From Paratrimastix pyriformis (lineage: Eukaryota; Preaxostyla; Paratrimastigidae), in assembly GCA_027972325.1 (NCBI GenBank), contig JAPMOS010000012.1:301001-365000 (forward strand): a stretch of DNA of 64,000 nucleotides, written 5' to 3'. Below, one piece after another: positions 11,275 to 22,800 of this stretch. Made by a program: the position numbers and the translations under genes. How positions within the stretch are numbered: the first letter of the stretch is position 1; every line of letters begins with the position of its first letter. The notes under the pieces were generated by a model, which was given only the letters and a program-made list of their open reading frames with translations, searched no databases and was not told where the DNA came from.

Positions 11275-14246
11275 TCAGAGCTTGACCCGGGCGGCCTTGG
11301 CGGTGGCTGCCTTGCGGTCCTGTGCGGCCTGTGCGGCCTTGGCAGACGCGAGGCCGCCCTTCTTGGCGGCGATGTCGGCCTGGGCGTGCTCCTGCAGGTT
11401 GGCGAAGAACTTGGTGCTCGAGGCGAACCGGGTGCGGCCTGCGTGAGTGCTCGTGTCCTCGGCGGTGGCCAGGGTGAGGTTCTGTCGGGGCGGCGGAGGG
11501 GCACCAGCAACGGAGGGGGTGTGAGCACCTCTTGCCGAGGAGTGTGGCGATGCTGGAAAGGCGGCGATGGCGGGGAGAGCAATGGGGGACCTTGCTGGAG
11601 CCTGCCTGCTCGAGCTCCTTGCGGGCGCGCTCCTTCTCGTACTTGTTGCCCATGCCCGGGTTGAGCCGCTCCACGATCCTGCGCCGCCCCCCCCACAGAC
11701 AGCCGGCCGGTGGTGACGCGGATGCGGCGAAGCGCATGGCGGGGACGGAGGGCGGGGGACGGAGGGCGGGGAACGGTGGGCGGGGACGGAGGGCGGGGAA
11801 CGGTGGGCGGGGAACGGTGGGCGGGGAACGGTGGGCGGGGAACGGTGGGCGGGGGCGGATGGGCTGCGGACTTGCGGTCGGCCTCCTTGCGCCGCTTGTC
11901 CTTGGCCTTGGCCCGCTTGGCGGCGGTGCGGTCGGTCTTGCGCTCCTCGTGGGTCTTCTCCTCGTCGGCCTTGGGGGGCTTCCGGCTGGGCGCCAGCACC
12001 TCCTCGGGGGCCAGCCGGGCCCCGTCGCTCGTCGCCAGGGGCAGGGCCTCCTCCACTGTGATGCTGGGCGCGTTGGCCGCGGGCTTCGCCTTGTCCTCCG
12101 TGAACTGCGGGCAGGCAAACCAGCAAAAGACCGATGAGCATCAGGATCAGGTGGGTCAGGTCTGGCGTGGCGTTCGTGGTGTCGGGTCCGAGCGTCTCTG
12201 CCGTCGGGCGGGCGGGGGCGTACGGACGGGCCGGGGGGCGTAGGACATGCTGGCGAGGGCGTCGAGGCGGTGGCAGAGGATGGTGAACATGGCCGACAGC
12301 TCGGCGTGCTCCTTGACCAGCGGGTCGTTGGGGGCCACGCCCATGACCTTCTCCTTGTACTGCAGCCACCCGGGGCGGGGGGGAGGGGAGGGAGGGAGAG
12401 AGAGGCGGTGAGGAGGAGGAGGAGGAGGAGGAGGAGGAGGAGGAGGAGGAGGAGGAGGAGGAGGAGGAGGAGGAGGTGGGGGGATGGCAAGCAGAGGGCT
12501 GGCAGGGGGCAGGGTGGCAGGGGCTGGAGGGCCGGACGGACGTCCTTCTCGTACACCTCGGCGAGGGACTCCTTGCTCTTCTCGGTGGAGACGGCCATGG
12601 GCGGGGGCCGGAAGGTGTTCCGCGACTCGCGCTTGCGGGTGACATCGTCGTAGAGGGCCTCCTGGATGCGCTTCTTGATGACCTCCTCCAGGCTGCTCGT
12701 GTGGGCCTCCGACACCGCCGGGGCCAGCTGGGTGGATACATCCCCCGGGGCGGGCAGGTGAGCGGTGGGATGGGCGAAACCGACGCAAATGTTTGACTCG
12801 TCCTTCCGCCAACCTCCCGCTATCACTCCCCAGCCCCCACATGAACACACCCAGGGAATGGGCGGGGCGGGGGCGGGGGCGGGGCGGTGCGGACCTTGGT
12901 GGCGTTGTCGTACTCGAGGGGGGTCGAGAGGAGACTGTTCTTGGGGCGGGTCGGGGCGGACACCTCGCCCTTCAGCTGCCAGGGCCGCTCGGCCAGCAAC
13001 CTGCACTCGGACGCCGGACGGACCCAGCACACAGGGGGTGACTCGGCGGTCCGCGCCACCCGCCACCAGACCGGGACTCGGGGCAGGGGGCAGGGGGCAG
13101 GGGCAGGGGCAGGGGGCAGGGGCAGGGGCAGGGGGCAGGGGGCAGGGGCAGGGGCAGGGGGCAGGGGGCAGGGGCAGGGGGCAGGGGGCAGGGGCAGGGG
13201 CAGGGGCAGGGGCAGGGGCAGGGGGCAGGGGCAGGGGCAGGGGCAGGGGCAGGGGGCAGGGGGCAGGGGCAGGGGCAGGGGCAGGGACGGACTGCTCCTC
13301 GATCTTGCCGATGGCGCCCTTGAGCTTCTCCTGGCGCTTCTCGAAGGAGCTCTTGTCCGCTGGGCGGGGCAGCCCAAAGGGAAGCAGGCCGACAAAAAGG
13401 AGAGGGATGGCCGTGAGGAGGGCGCCGGGTGGCAGGAAGGCGCGTGACGATGAGAATTGGCGAGAAATGGGTGCGGGGTGCGGGGTGGTGCGGGGTGGTG
13501 CGGGGTGGTGCGGGGTGGTGCGGGGTGGAGGGGCAGGGGCAGGGAAAAGGCGGACTCTGGACGAGCCCCGAGAAGGGGAAGAGCTCCTCCTCTTCGGGCT
13601 CGGCCTCTGCGGCAGGGGGCCTTCCCCGGGCCGCCGCGGCCGCCGCGAAGCCGTCGTCGTCCTCCTCCCCGGCGCCGCCCTCCTCCTCCTCCTCCTCGCC
13701 CTCCTCGTCGGGCTCCTTCCCCACAACCAGCGTGGACTTGGACTTAGCGGGCTTCTTCTTGGGACCCTCGCTATGGGGAGAGGTCGAGTCTGAGCCGAGA
13801 GGCCCCCGAGGAGACGCCCAGACAGACCGGGACTCGAGCGGATCGAAGAAGTCTTCGTACTTGGCGCCGTCGTCGTCGGGGATGTCCTGGAAAAGATCGA
13901 TCTCATCTTGCTCTTCGTCTTCCTCGTCTTCGGCGTCGCCCAGCGAGCGGCCCGAATTGCGGTGCTTGTCGGCATCTTCGGCGCTATCGAGGTAATTGTA
14001 AAGATCCTTCACATCGAAGAATGCGTCCTCATCAACGGCACGCTGCGCTTTGGGTTTTTTGCTTTTCGGGGGACGCGGGACGGGGGGCGGTTTCTGAGAA
14101 ATGGCGGGCAGATTCTCCTCGAATTGCTGGAGGATGTCCTTGTTTATGGTGTTAATTTGCTCCCAAATCTGATCAGAATCAAAGCCATCCACAAGTAGTT
14201 CCTTTGGGGTCCCACCAAGGGCGAAAATCTCCGCCACCGTCTGCAT
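11275..14246 (-). CDS. MPHOSPH10: U3 small nucleolar ribonucleoprotein Mpp10
   Basis: Mpp10 is a component of the U3 snoRNP/SSU processome needed for early 18S rRNA processing in the nucleolus. The order of conserved blocks fits the family: LLVDGFDSDQIWEQI (about 14190), DEDAFFDVKDLYNYLD (about 14020), a long Asp/Glu-rich stretch, KYEDFFDP (about 13850), SSFEKRQEKLKGAI (about 13345), the signature PWQLKGEV..RPKNSLL (about 12990-12940), SSLEEVIKKRIQEALYDDVTRK (about 12700-12630), FRPPPM (about 12605), KEHAELSAMFTILCHRLDAL (about 12320-12260) and a basic Lys/Ala C-terminus ending at 11275. I chose ATG 14246 because it is the first in-frame ATG; upstream in-frame residues also look coding (ALLWDLLTDP), so a non-ATG or upstream start is possible. 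Introns contain (TCC)n and (TGCCCC)n arrays in coding-strand sense. Confidence 0.92.
12414..13287 (-). repeat. (GGA)n and (GGGGCA)n arrays in Mpp10 introns
   Basis: Plus-strand (GGA)n spans about 12414-12477. A GGGGCA/GGGGGCA mixed array spans about 13080-13287. Both lie between well-defined Mpp10 coding blocks, so they are intronic. A third array, GTGCGGGGTG-type, lies at 13478-13530. All are pyrimidine/C-rich on the coding strand. Confidence 0.9.
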
Positions 14247-14321
14247 TTCCAGAATTGGTCGCACCCGACAGGGATCAGTCAGCAAGTCCCAGAGAAGCGC
14301 AGGCGAGTGATCCGGGCATCG
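14247..14321. promoter_or_regulatory. 75-bp divergent promoter region
   Basis: This lies between ATG 14246 of Mpp10 (minus) and ATG 14322 of the G-patch gene (plus). Two RNA-processing genes share it, which would allow co-expression. No recognisable box is seen. Part of it may be coding if Mpp10 starts upstream. Confidence 0.45.
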
Positions 14322-16085
14322 ATGGCAGGGTTGGGCTTCCAAGGGTCAATCCCAGTTGAAGACGACTACATGTCCAATGATCTTGCCCCAATTCAGCCGC
14401 CACCCGAATCTCCCGAGAACGAGTCGTATTCCCTTCAGGTCCGAGGGTGATTTCGGCCTCCTCTCCCTCTACCACCTCCATGTAGTTATTAGACTACGCT
14501 GCCCGAATGAAAAGCGGCCGACGGGGAAGCTACCAGGCCAAACGTGCCCGGGTGGAGACCTCGGCCAAGCTACAGCAGGAGGCCATCGAGGGGCGGCTGC
14601 GGGAGGGCCTCGCGCAGCCGATCTCCCAGGGGAACATCGGCTTCAAGCTGCTCTCGGCCATGGGCTTCACCCCGGGCAAGGGCCTCGGCAAGAACGAGAA
14701 CGGCACCGTGGAGCCCGTCCAGATCGCAATCCGGAAGGACCGCGCGGGCATCGGGCGGGGCGGGGTCAGTCCGCATCACCGGCCCCGCAACTACGCAGTG
14801 CGTTCTCCCCACTCGCGGGCCCGGGCATTATTTGACACATGACTTCTCTTTCCTGTCTCCACCCACCCCATCCCTCCCTAGCCCAAGCCGGCGCCCCCTC
14901 CACCGGCCCGGCGGCCCGTGGGGATGGGCATCCCCGAGCGGCTCCTGACGCCCGCACAGAGGGAGCGCCAGCGCCGCGAACAGCTCGCGTCTGTGGGTGT
15001 CTTCCTCCCCGCGCGCCTGAACGAGTGTTCCCCCTTGGACTGCACTCCCTCTCCTCTGCTCTCCCTCCAGGGCGTACCGGGAGCACATGCGAACCCGCTT
15101 CGAGGAGCGCCGCCTGGCGGCCGCGGGGGACGAGGACGGGGCCAGCGAGGGCTCGCCCGACGAGGAGCCCCCGCCCGAGGGGGGCGGGGACAAGGCCCGC
15201 CAGGCCCCGCCGGGTGGCAGGGATCGGACCGGGGCGGCGGCGGCCCCAGCAGCCGGTCCCGAGGCGGCGGCGCCTGGCGGCGGCGGCGAGAAGGCCGATG
15301 AGGGGAGGGCCCGCCCCCCGCCGCCCCTCCGCTCCCCAGCGGCCACCACCCGCCCTCTGGCAACAACAACAACCGCAACAGCAGCGTCAGGGCCCTCGCC
15401 ATCCCCCCCTGCATCTTCTCCAGAGCCCATACCATCTGCTCCATCCCCGGAGTCCGCCGCGCCGGCACCCACCCCGCCCCTCCCACCCATCCCGCCCACT
15501 CCGCCCATGCCCGAAGCCCCGCGCCCCGCTTCGGTCGAGGAGCGCCGCCAGCAGAGGCGGGACTCGTGGGCCCGCCTGCGCGCCCAGATCGACACCGGAC
15601 CGAGCGGTGCTGCCCCCGCCCCCGCCCCCGCCCCTCCTCCTGCCACCGCCCCCGCGCCTCCTGCCACCGCGCCTCCTGCCACCGCGCCTCCTGCCACCGC
15701 CCCCGCACCGACACACCCGTCGGCGCCTGTGGGCAGCCAGGTTGCTCCTGCAGCGGGACAGGGGCAGGGGCAGGGGCAGGGGCAGGGGCAGGGGCAAGGA
15801 GACGCGCTGGACCGGATGCGGTTCTTCTACGAGCAGTTCCGGCGCCACGACCAGGCCAAGGCCCGGGCCGAGCTCGAGGCCCACCACCAGCAGCCCCACC
15901 AGCCCCACCAACAGCGCGCCCAGAAGGAATTCACCCGCTGGACGGTCACCCGGGGCGTCCACACCGACGAGGCCCCGGCCCCGGCCGCCCCCCGGGGAGG
16001 CAGAGCGGCCGGCGGGCGGGAGGAGGGCGGCCACAATGGGGGCAGGCACGGGCGGGCCCTGGACATGGATTTCCTGGACTTCTGA
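14322..16085 (+). CDS. G-patch domain protein, GPATCH11-like
   Basis: Exon 1 (14322-14438) starts MAGLGFQGSIPVEDDYMSND; the EDDYMSD-type start is typical of GPATCH11/CCDC75. A 47-nt intron (14439-14485, GTCCGA...GTAG) leads to exon 2, which carries the G-patch: GNIGFKLLSAMGFTPGKGLG, then VEPVQIAIRKDRAGIGRG (about 14634-14760). Later exons (from about 14881 and 15071) encode ERLLTPAQRERQRREQLA-AYREHMRTRFEERR, a long Ala/Pro-rich low-complexity region and a basic/acidic helix (MRFFYEQFRRHDQAKARAEL). The protein ends DMDFLDF at TGA 16083-16085. G-patch domains bind and activate DEAH helicases in splicing or ribosome assembly. The Cys-rich C-terminus of animal GPATCH11 is not seen, so orthology is uncertain. 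The second 5' splice site could be GTCAGT (about 14765) or GTGCGT (about 14799). Confidence 0.72.
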
Positions 16086-16163
16086 TCGCCCTGGACATGA
16101 ACTCGGGGCTTCTGATCGCTTGGTGAAGGCGGGGGGGACATGGACTTCTTTCCTGGCCTTGAC

Positions 16164-16841
16164 ATGAACATCCTGGGGGGACCTGAACATCCTGGGGGGA
16201 CCTGAACATCCTGGGGGACCCGAACATCCTGGGGGGACCTGAACATCCTGGGGGGACCTGAACATCCTGGGGGGACCTGAACATCCTGGGGGGACCTGAA
16301 CATCCTGGGGGGACCTGAACATCCTGGGGGGACCCGAACATCCTGGGGGGACCTGAACATCCTGGGGGGACCTGAACATCCTGGGGGGACCTGAACATCC
16401 TGGGGGACCCGAACATCCTGGGGGACCTGAACATCCTGGGGGGACCTGAACATCCTGGGGGACCTGAACATCCTGGGGGACCTGAACATCCTGGGGGGAC
16501 CTGGGCTTCCTGGGACTTGTGCCCACCGCCCCCGCCCGCCCCCGCCACCCGAAGTGGGGATGGATCGGATCATAGCTACATACTGTGCATCGGCCAGCGA
16601 CAGGCAGCGAGGCAGCCCCAGAGAGCGGCACAAGGCGAGGGCAGGGTGGGTGATGAGCAGGGGGGGGGGGGGGGGGGGGAAGAGGAGGAGCGGAGTCATC
16701 GACAAGGGGGGGCCGCCAGCCCTGTGGCTGTCTTACACGTCTCTTTCTCCCGGGCCGTTTCTTCTGGACCCGGGGAAGGGAAGGGGGAGGGGAAGAGGGG
16801 TGGGGTGGGGTGGGGAGGGGAAGCCTCGAAGGCGGCGGCCG
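16164..16841. repeat. 18-copy, 19-bp minisatellite and rest of convergent gap
   Basis: From 16164 to about 16503 the unit GAACATCCTGGGGGGACCT repeats 18 times, with units of 18-19 bp that differ only in the G run or a T/C change. Degenerate units precede it from about 16090. The array lies between the stop codons of the G-patch gene and the RME-8-like gene, so both transcripts may run into it. The remaining 16504-16841 holds a G run (16661-16679) and no visible gene. Confidence 0.93.
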
Positions 16842-19800
16842 CTAATGGGCCGCATCAGCCGGCTGGGGGGCTTCCGGGGCCGGGGCCGCAGCCGGGGCCG
16901 CCGGGGTGGTGGCCGGGGCAGAGGGGGCGGGTGCGGGTGCGGGGCTGGGGGCTGGCGCCTCGCCGAGGACGTCGGCCAGCTGGTCGATCGACCACCGAAC
17001 GCTCGTCCCGTCCCACCGATCGGGGTCCCGTGGGGGGGGGGGGGGTGATTCATCCGAAGGAGGGCGAGGGCGAGGATGAGGATGGCGAGGGCGAGGATGG
17101 CGAGGGCGAGGATGGCGAGGATGGCGAGGATGGCGAGTGGGCGGACCATCTTGGCGATGGCGGCCGCGTGGACGTGGAGGGCCTTGGCCAGGCGGGGCCG
17201 GAGGGCCTCCCACTCGGCGTCGGGGGCGTTGATGCAGTGGAGCACACCCTGGTCCAGCGAGAACTGGTTCGCAAAGTGCGGCAGCTTGAACCGGACAAAG
17301 TAGCTGCGGGGGGACGCGCAGGGAGGGTGGCGGTGAAAATCGGTGGATGAGCCAAGGAGCCCGGCGGGGGTGGAGTGCGGGGGGCTGCGGGGCGGACTCG
17401 ATGACTTCGGCGCCGTAGCACGAGTCGGCGCAGGCGGTGGAGATGAGGGTGGCGATGCGGGTTGCCAGCTCGGGGGCCCCGGTGAGGCCCAGCAGGAGGT
17501 CGAGGGCGACGGCCATGTAGCCGCAGTCGAGCAGCTGCTTGATGACGCCCGAGCTGCGCTTGGTCAGCTCGGCGGTGACCTCGAGGATGGTCGCCCGGTC
17601 CCCGTCGGCCAGGGCCCCGTGCAGGGCCGTCGCCAGCAGGGGCACCAGGTGCTGGTCGAAGACCAGCAGCGCGCACTCGTCCCGGCCGGCCAGCAGCCGC
17701 AGCACGGGCAGCACGGCCCGCTGCAGAGGCGCCTCGGTGCCCTCGCCAAGGAAGCTGCCAACCACAACCAGCACCCAAGCCAGCCAGCCGAGACGATGGA
17801 TGCGGTGATGCCGGTCAGTCAGCTCCGTCGCGCATGCTACGGCGGTGGCGGTGGCGGTGGCGGTGGCGGTGGCGGTGGCGGTGGCGGTGGCGGTGGCGGT
17901 GGCGGTGGCGGTGGCAGGAAGGGAACGATGGCGGGGGGCGGACCTGTAGAGGAGCTTGAGGGAGGACTTGATGGCGGGGTGGGCGGAGAGGGTCGGGTTG
18001 ATCTCGAGCTGCAGCCCCAGCGCCTGCAGCACCAGGGCCACGTCGACGGTGCACTGGGCCAACCAGGTCCCCGCCGGGCACTGGGCCGGGCCCGCGTTGG
18101 CCAGCCGCCGCCGCAGGATGGCAGCCGTCGGGGCACGGGCGTCGCCCTGCAGGGCCGCCATGCACTGCGGCTCCGAGGAGCCCGCCTCCCGAAGGGCCTT
18201 CAGGAAGGCCTGAACCGGAGAGAGTGGCCGGGAGGTGGGTGGTGGGGTGGGGTGGTTGAGGAAGGGGGAGACGAGGCGATCGTCAACAACCCCTCGTCGG
18301 TCGCCAGTGTGTGTCCGTGTGGGATCCGGGCCCGGCGAGGCGAGGCGGGGGCGAGGGGCGAGGGGCGAGGCGGGGGGCGAGGGGCGAGGCGGGGGCGAGG
18401 GGGCGAGGGGGCGAGGGGGCGAGGGGGCGAGGGGCGAGGGGCGAGGGGGGCGAGGGGGGGCGAGGGGAGCGAGGGGGCGAGGGGGGCGAGGGGGGCGAGG
18501 GGCGAGGAGGGCAAGGGTGGCGGACCTGCTCGGTCTTGAGGGTGTCCACCAGGTGGGCCGCCAGCCGGGGCGGGTTCTCGAGGTTGAAGAAGCGGTGCTT
18601 GACCAGGTGCTGCAGGTAGACCCCGTCCACGCAGAGCTCGTCGTGCAGGGTGGGCAGGTAGACCCGGCCCAGGGCCCCGGCCGCGTCGAAGCGGCCCAGC
18701 CAGACGGCCTCGCCCGCCGTGGGGGCGCCACCCACCGGCCCGGCTGGGCCTGGGCCTGGGCCCCGAGGGCCTCCATGCCCGCCCGGCAGGCCTCGTGCAG
18801 GGGCGCCACGGCCTTGTCCAGGCACCGGCGCAGCTCGTCACGGATGCTCTCGTTCCACACCTGCCCGTCACCATCAGCACCGCCACATCAACACCGCCAC
18901 CGCCACCATCAACACCGCCACCGCCACCGCCACGGGGTGAGGCGGGCCGGAAAACGGGGACGCAGAGCTGGCGGCAGGCAAACCCACCCGCGCAACAACA
19001 CCACCACCACCACCACCACCACCACCACCACCACCACCACCACCACCACCACCACCACCACCACCACCACCACCACCACCACCACCACCACCACCACCAC
19101 CACCACCACCACCACCACCACCACCACCACCACCACCACCACCACCACCACCACCACCACCACCACCACCACCACCACCACCACCACCACCACCACCACC
19201 ACCACCACCACCACCACCACCACCACCACCACCACCACCACCACCACCACCACCACCACCACCACCACCACCACCACCACCACCACCACCACCACCACCA
19301 CCACCACCACCACCACCACCACCACCGGGGGGGGGGGGGGGGAAAGAAGGCTGCGGGGAAGGCTGCGGGCGGACCCAGATGGGGGTCTGCTGGGTGGCGT
19401 CGAAGGCCTCGACGAGGGCCGCGGGCTGCTCGGCGGCCCCGGCCAGGGCGTCGGTGAAGGGCGGCGCCAGCCAGCCCAAGATCCAGGCCGTCAGGTCCTT
19501 CTGCTGGGGCCCCAGGGCGGCCGTGCCCAGCAGCTGGGCGGCACCCTCGCGGGCCGGCAGCTCGGCGACCGGGGCCGGGGCGGCGGCACCCGACTGGGGG
19601 TTGGGGCGGAGGCCGCCTCGGGCTTGCGGGCGAGGACGTCCAGGGCCAGCAGGTAGACGGCCTGGTCCCGGTAGCGGGCCCCGATGGCGGGCAGGACCCG
19701 CCCGATGGCGGCCAGCAGGGCCAGGGTGGGGCCCAGGGGCGGCAGGGGCAGGTCCGCCTGCAGGCCCACCGAGGCGGGGGCCTGGCCCCGGGCGAGGGCC

Positions 19801-22800
19801 GTGTGGGGCAGCAGCACAGCCTCGGCAAGCGAAACCACGACCGGCACGAGGGCAGCCTCGGTCGGTTGGGCCTCTGTGTGTGTGTGTGTGTGTGGGGGGG
19901 GCGGGGCAGATGGACGAGGCCGTGAGCTTGGGGATGAGCGATGGGGGAAACGGGGAAACGGGTCCGGGTACGGGTGCGGGCGGGTGAGGGTGCGGGCGGG
20001 TGGTGGGCCATCGCCCCACCGACCGTGGCCAGCTGGAGCCACACGTTGAGCAGGCCGCGCCACAGGCCGAGGACGGCGGCCGGGGCGGCCTTGGGGCGTC
20101 AGCCGGGGCGGGGCTGTACAGGAGGCCCAGCAGCCCGGGCAGGGCGGCGATCTCGGGCGGCCACCAGCTCCCGCAGAGGGTCGGGTTGGCCGCCAGGCAG
20201 TGGCCCAGGGCCGTCACCAGGGGCCCCAGCACGGCCGGGCCAGCTGCCGGGCGGCGGGGCGAGGAGGGAAGGCAGCGGGCCGCAGGTGAGCAGGGCCGGG
20301 TGGGCGGGGCAGGGACGAGGATGGGGCGGGGCGGGGCGGGCGGGGCGGGGCGGGGCGGGCGGGGCGGGCGGGGCGGGGCGGGGCGGCGAGCGGACCTGGG
20401 TGGGCCCCGATGGCCTCGAGCAGCCGGGTGGCGAACCGCTTGGGGCGGGCAGGGCGAAGGTCGGCTGCATGTTGTAGATGCGCACGTGGACCTCGTCCAC
20501 GTAGATCTCGTCCCGCAGCGCCTCCAACCTGCCGCCACCGCCACCGCCACCAGCCCCCACATCGACATCGACATCGACATCGACATCGACATCGACATTG
20601 CGTCATCATCGCGATGGGGGGGGGGGGGGGGGACATGGGGTGGAGACGGTCATGGGGGGGGGGGGGGGGGGGTGAAGACGGACCGTTCGGGGAGGGAGGC
20701 GGCGGCCTGGGCGGCGGCGAAGTTGCGCGACTCGGCGGGGGCGGCCTCGAGGGCCTCCCACTGGGCCTGCAGCCAGGCGCGGACCTCGTCCCGGCAGGGC
20801 TGGTGCCACAGCAGCAGCGGGGTCTCGGTCCGCTCGGCCCGCGACAGCCGGATGAAGTCCTCCACAGACTGCCCGGCCACGCCACGTCCCGCACCCGCAC
20901 CCGCCACGCCACGCCACGCGCCAAGGAGAGGAGGAGAGCGGGGCGATGGGCGGCCTTCCCCTTCCCCACATATGCCCATGGGAGGAGGGGCAGGAGGGGG
21001 AGCTGCGGGGGCGGACGGTGACGAGGGCCTTGTAGAGGGCCGGGGTGAGCAGCTTGACCAGGAGGCCCTTCAGGGAGGCCTCCCGGGCCAGCACGGCCAG
21101 CACCTCGGTGCTCTCCCAGACCACGAAGGCCTCCTGGGTGGCTGCCCGGCCCAACGGACAGCCCATCCACCACCACCACCACGCACACCACCGCCACCAC
21201 CAATATGATCATCACCACCACCACCAATATCATCGCCACCATCACCATGGCACGATCATCGCCACCACCACCACCACCCTGAGATCAGGGGAGGGGGAGG
21301 GGGAGGGCGGAAGGTGAGCCCGGCGGACCGACGGCCTTCTCGTTTTCGTCCTCCTCGAGGGCCGCGGCCAGGGCGCCCTGGCTGGCGGGGCGGGCGGCCT
21401 CGGCCTCGGCGGGCAGGGGCGCGAAGATGGCGATCAGCAGCAGCGAGAGGGGCAGCCCCACCCGATGCAGGGCCGCCTGCACCTCCCCGTAGGCGGCCGC
21501 GCAGTGCAGCAGACGCAGCTGCGAGGCGAAGGGGAGGGAGGGAGGGAGGAAGGAAGGGAGAAGGGTGATGGAAGGACAAGGGCGCGGAGCAGCGAAAGGC
21601 GGACCACCGCCGGGGATGGTGGGGCATGGGGACGGGGGCGTGGGCGGGGGCGGGGCAGGGAGGGCCACGGACGACGGCGGTGGCGTAGCGGAGCTGGGTG
21701 GGCGTGGGCTGTTGCAGGTGGGCGGGGCTGATGCGGGCCGCCAGGAAGGCCAGCAGGGCCGCGTGGTGGGAGAGGGCCTCCTGGGCGGCCGGCTGGGCGA
21801 CCATCGTGGCCAGCAGCCCCAGGGCCAGCTGGGCCAGGTCGGCCGCGGGGCCGGCCGGCTGGGCCTTGTCGAGGCTGGTCAGCAGCTGGTCGATGGCCCC
21901 GATGCCGCCCGCCCGCACGAAGAGCCCCGTGTTGGTCTGGGGGCTGCCCAGGCACAGGGCCTGCCCCAGCCGCAGGCACAGGGCCGCCCGCTCGAACTGC
22001 TCCTCCATCGGCTCGGTCGCGCCCACGTCTGGCGGGCAGCAGGGCGGGGGGGGGGGGGGGGGGGGGCAGCGGGGGGAGGGCGGGGGCAGAGAAGCCGATC
22101 AAATGGGTGCCATCGACATCCATGCCGTGCCCGGCGGAAGAAGCGGCCATGCCCGGCGCATGCGACCGCGAGCATGGGTGGGGAGCGGTGGAGGGGCGGG
22201 CGGGCGGGCTGGCCGACCGAGGTGCATGGCGGCAGTGACGGCCGCGAAGCCGGCGAAGTTGGCGAGGGCCTGGTGGGTGGCGTGGCGGGCCGCCAGGACC
22301 AGCAGGGCCCGCAGGATGAGCGCAACGTGGCCCGACGGCACCGAGGGGCTGCCAGCAGACGACCAAGCACGGGAGGGGATGTGGTGATGGGGATGAGGAG
22401 GGAAAACCAGGGGCAGCAACGAAGGGGCAGCAACGAAGGGGCAGCAACGAGGGTCTGGGGGCGGGGCGGGGCGGGGCGGGCGGGCGTGAGGGGGGACCTC
22501 TGCATGTGGGCCAGGAGGGTGCCCATGAAGGCGTCCACGTCGGGGACGACGAAGGTCGAGTCGGCCGGCGACTCGGCGTAGACGCGCACGTAGATGCCGC
22601 CCAGGTAGAGCTCACGCTCCAGGTCCGGGTAGGCCACGGGGCCCGCCATGGCCTCGTGCTCGTAGACGGCAGGCCCGGCGGCCAGCCGGCCCAGGAAGGG
22701 CCCCAGATGCTGCCGGGTGGGTGAGGATGACGGTAGTGATGATGATGCTGCCCGAGGATGATGCTCGAGGATGATGCTCGAGGATGATGCTCGAGGATGT

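Noticed and set aside
13081-13795. Open frames of Gly/Ala/Arg repeats on the plus strand
   Set aside because: They are antisense to Mpp10 and derive from the GGGGCA array.
10898-13975. A 1,025-codon open frame on the minus strand
   Set aside because: It runs through Mpp10 exons and repeat-filled introns alike. Only parts coincide with conserved Mpp10 blocks; the rest is low-complexity Pro/Leu from repeats.
16164-16503. CRISPR-like array
   Set aside because: Units are contiguous without spacers, and the genome is eukaryotic.
18795-20044. Proteins with ~100 His, Trp, Gly, Thr or Val in a row
   Set aside because: They are translations of the (CAC)n array in different frames. Conserved RME-8 blocks lie on both sides, so the array is intronic.
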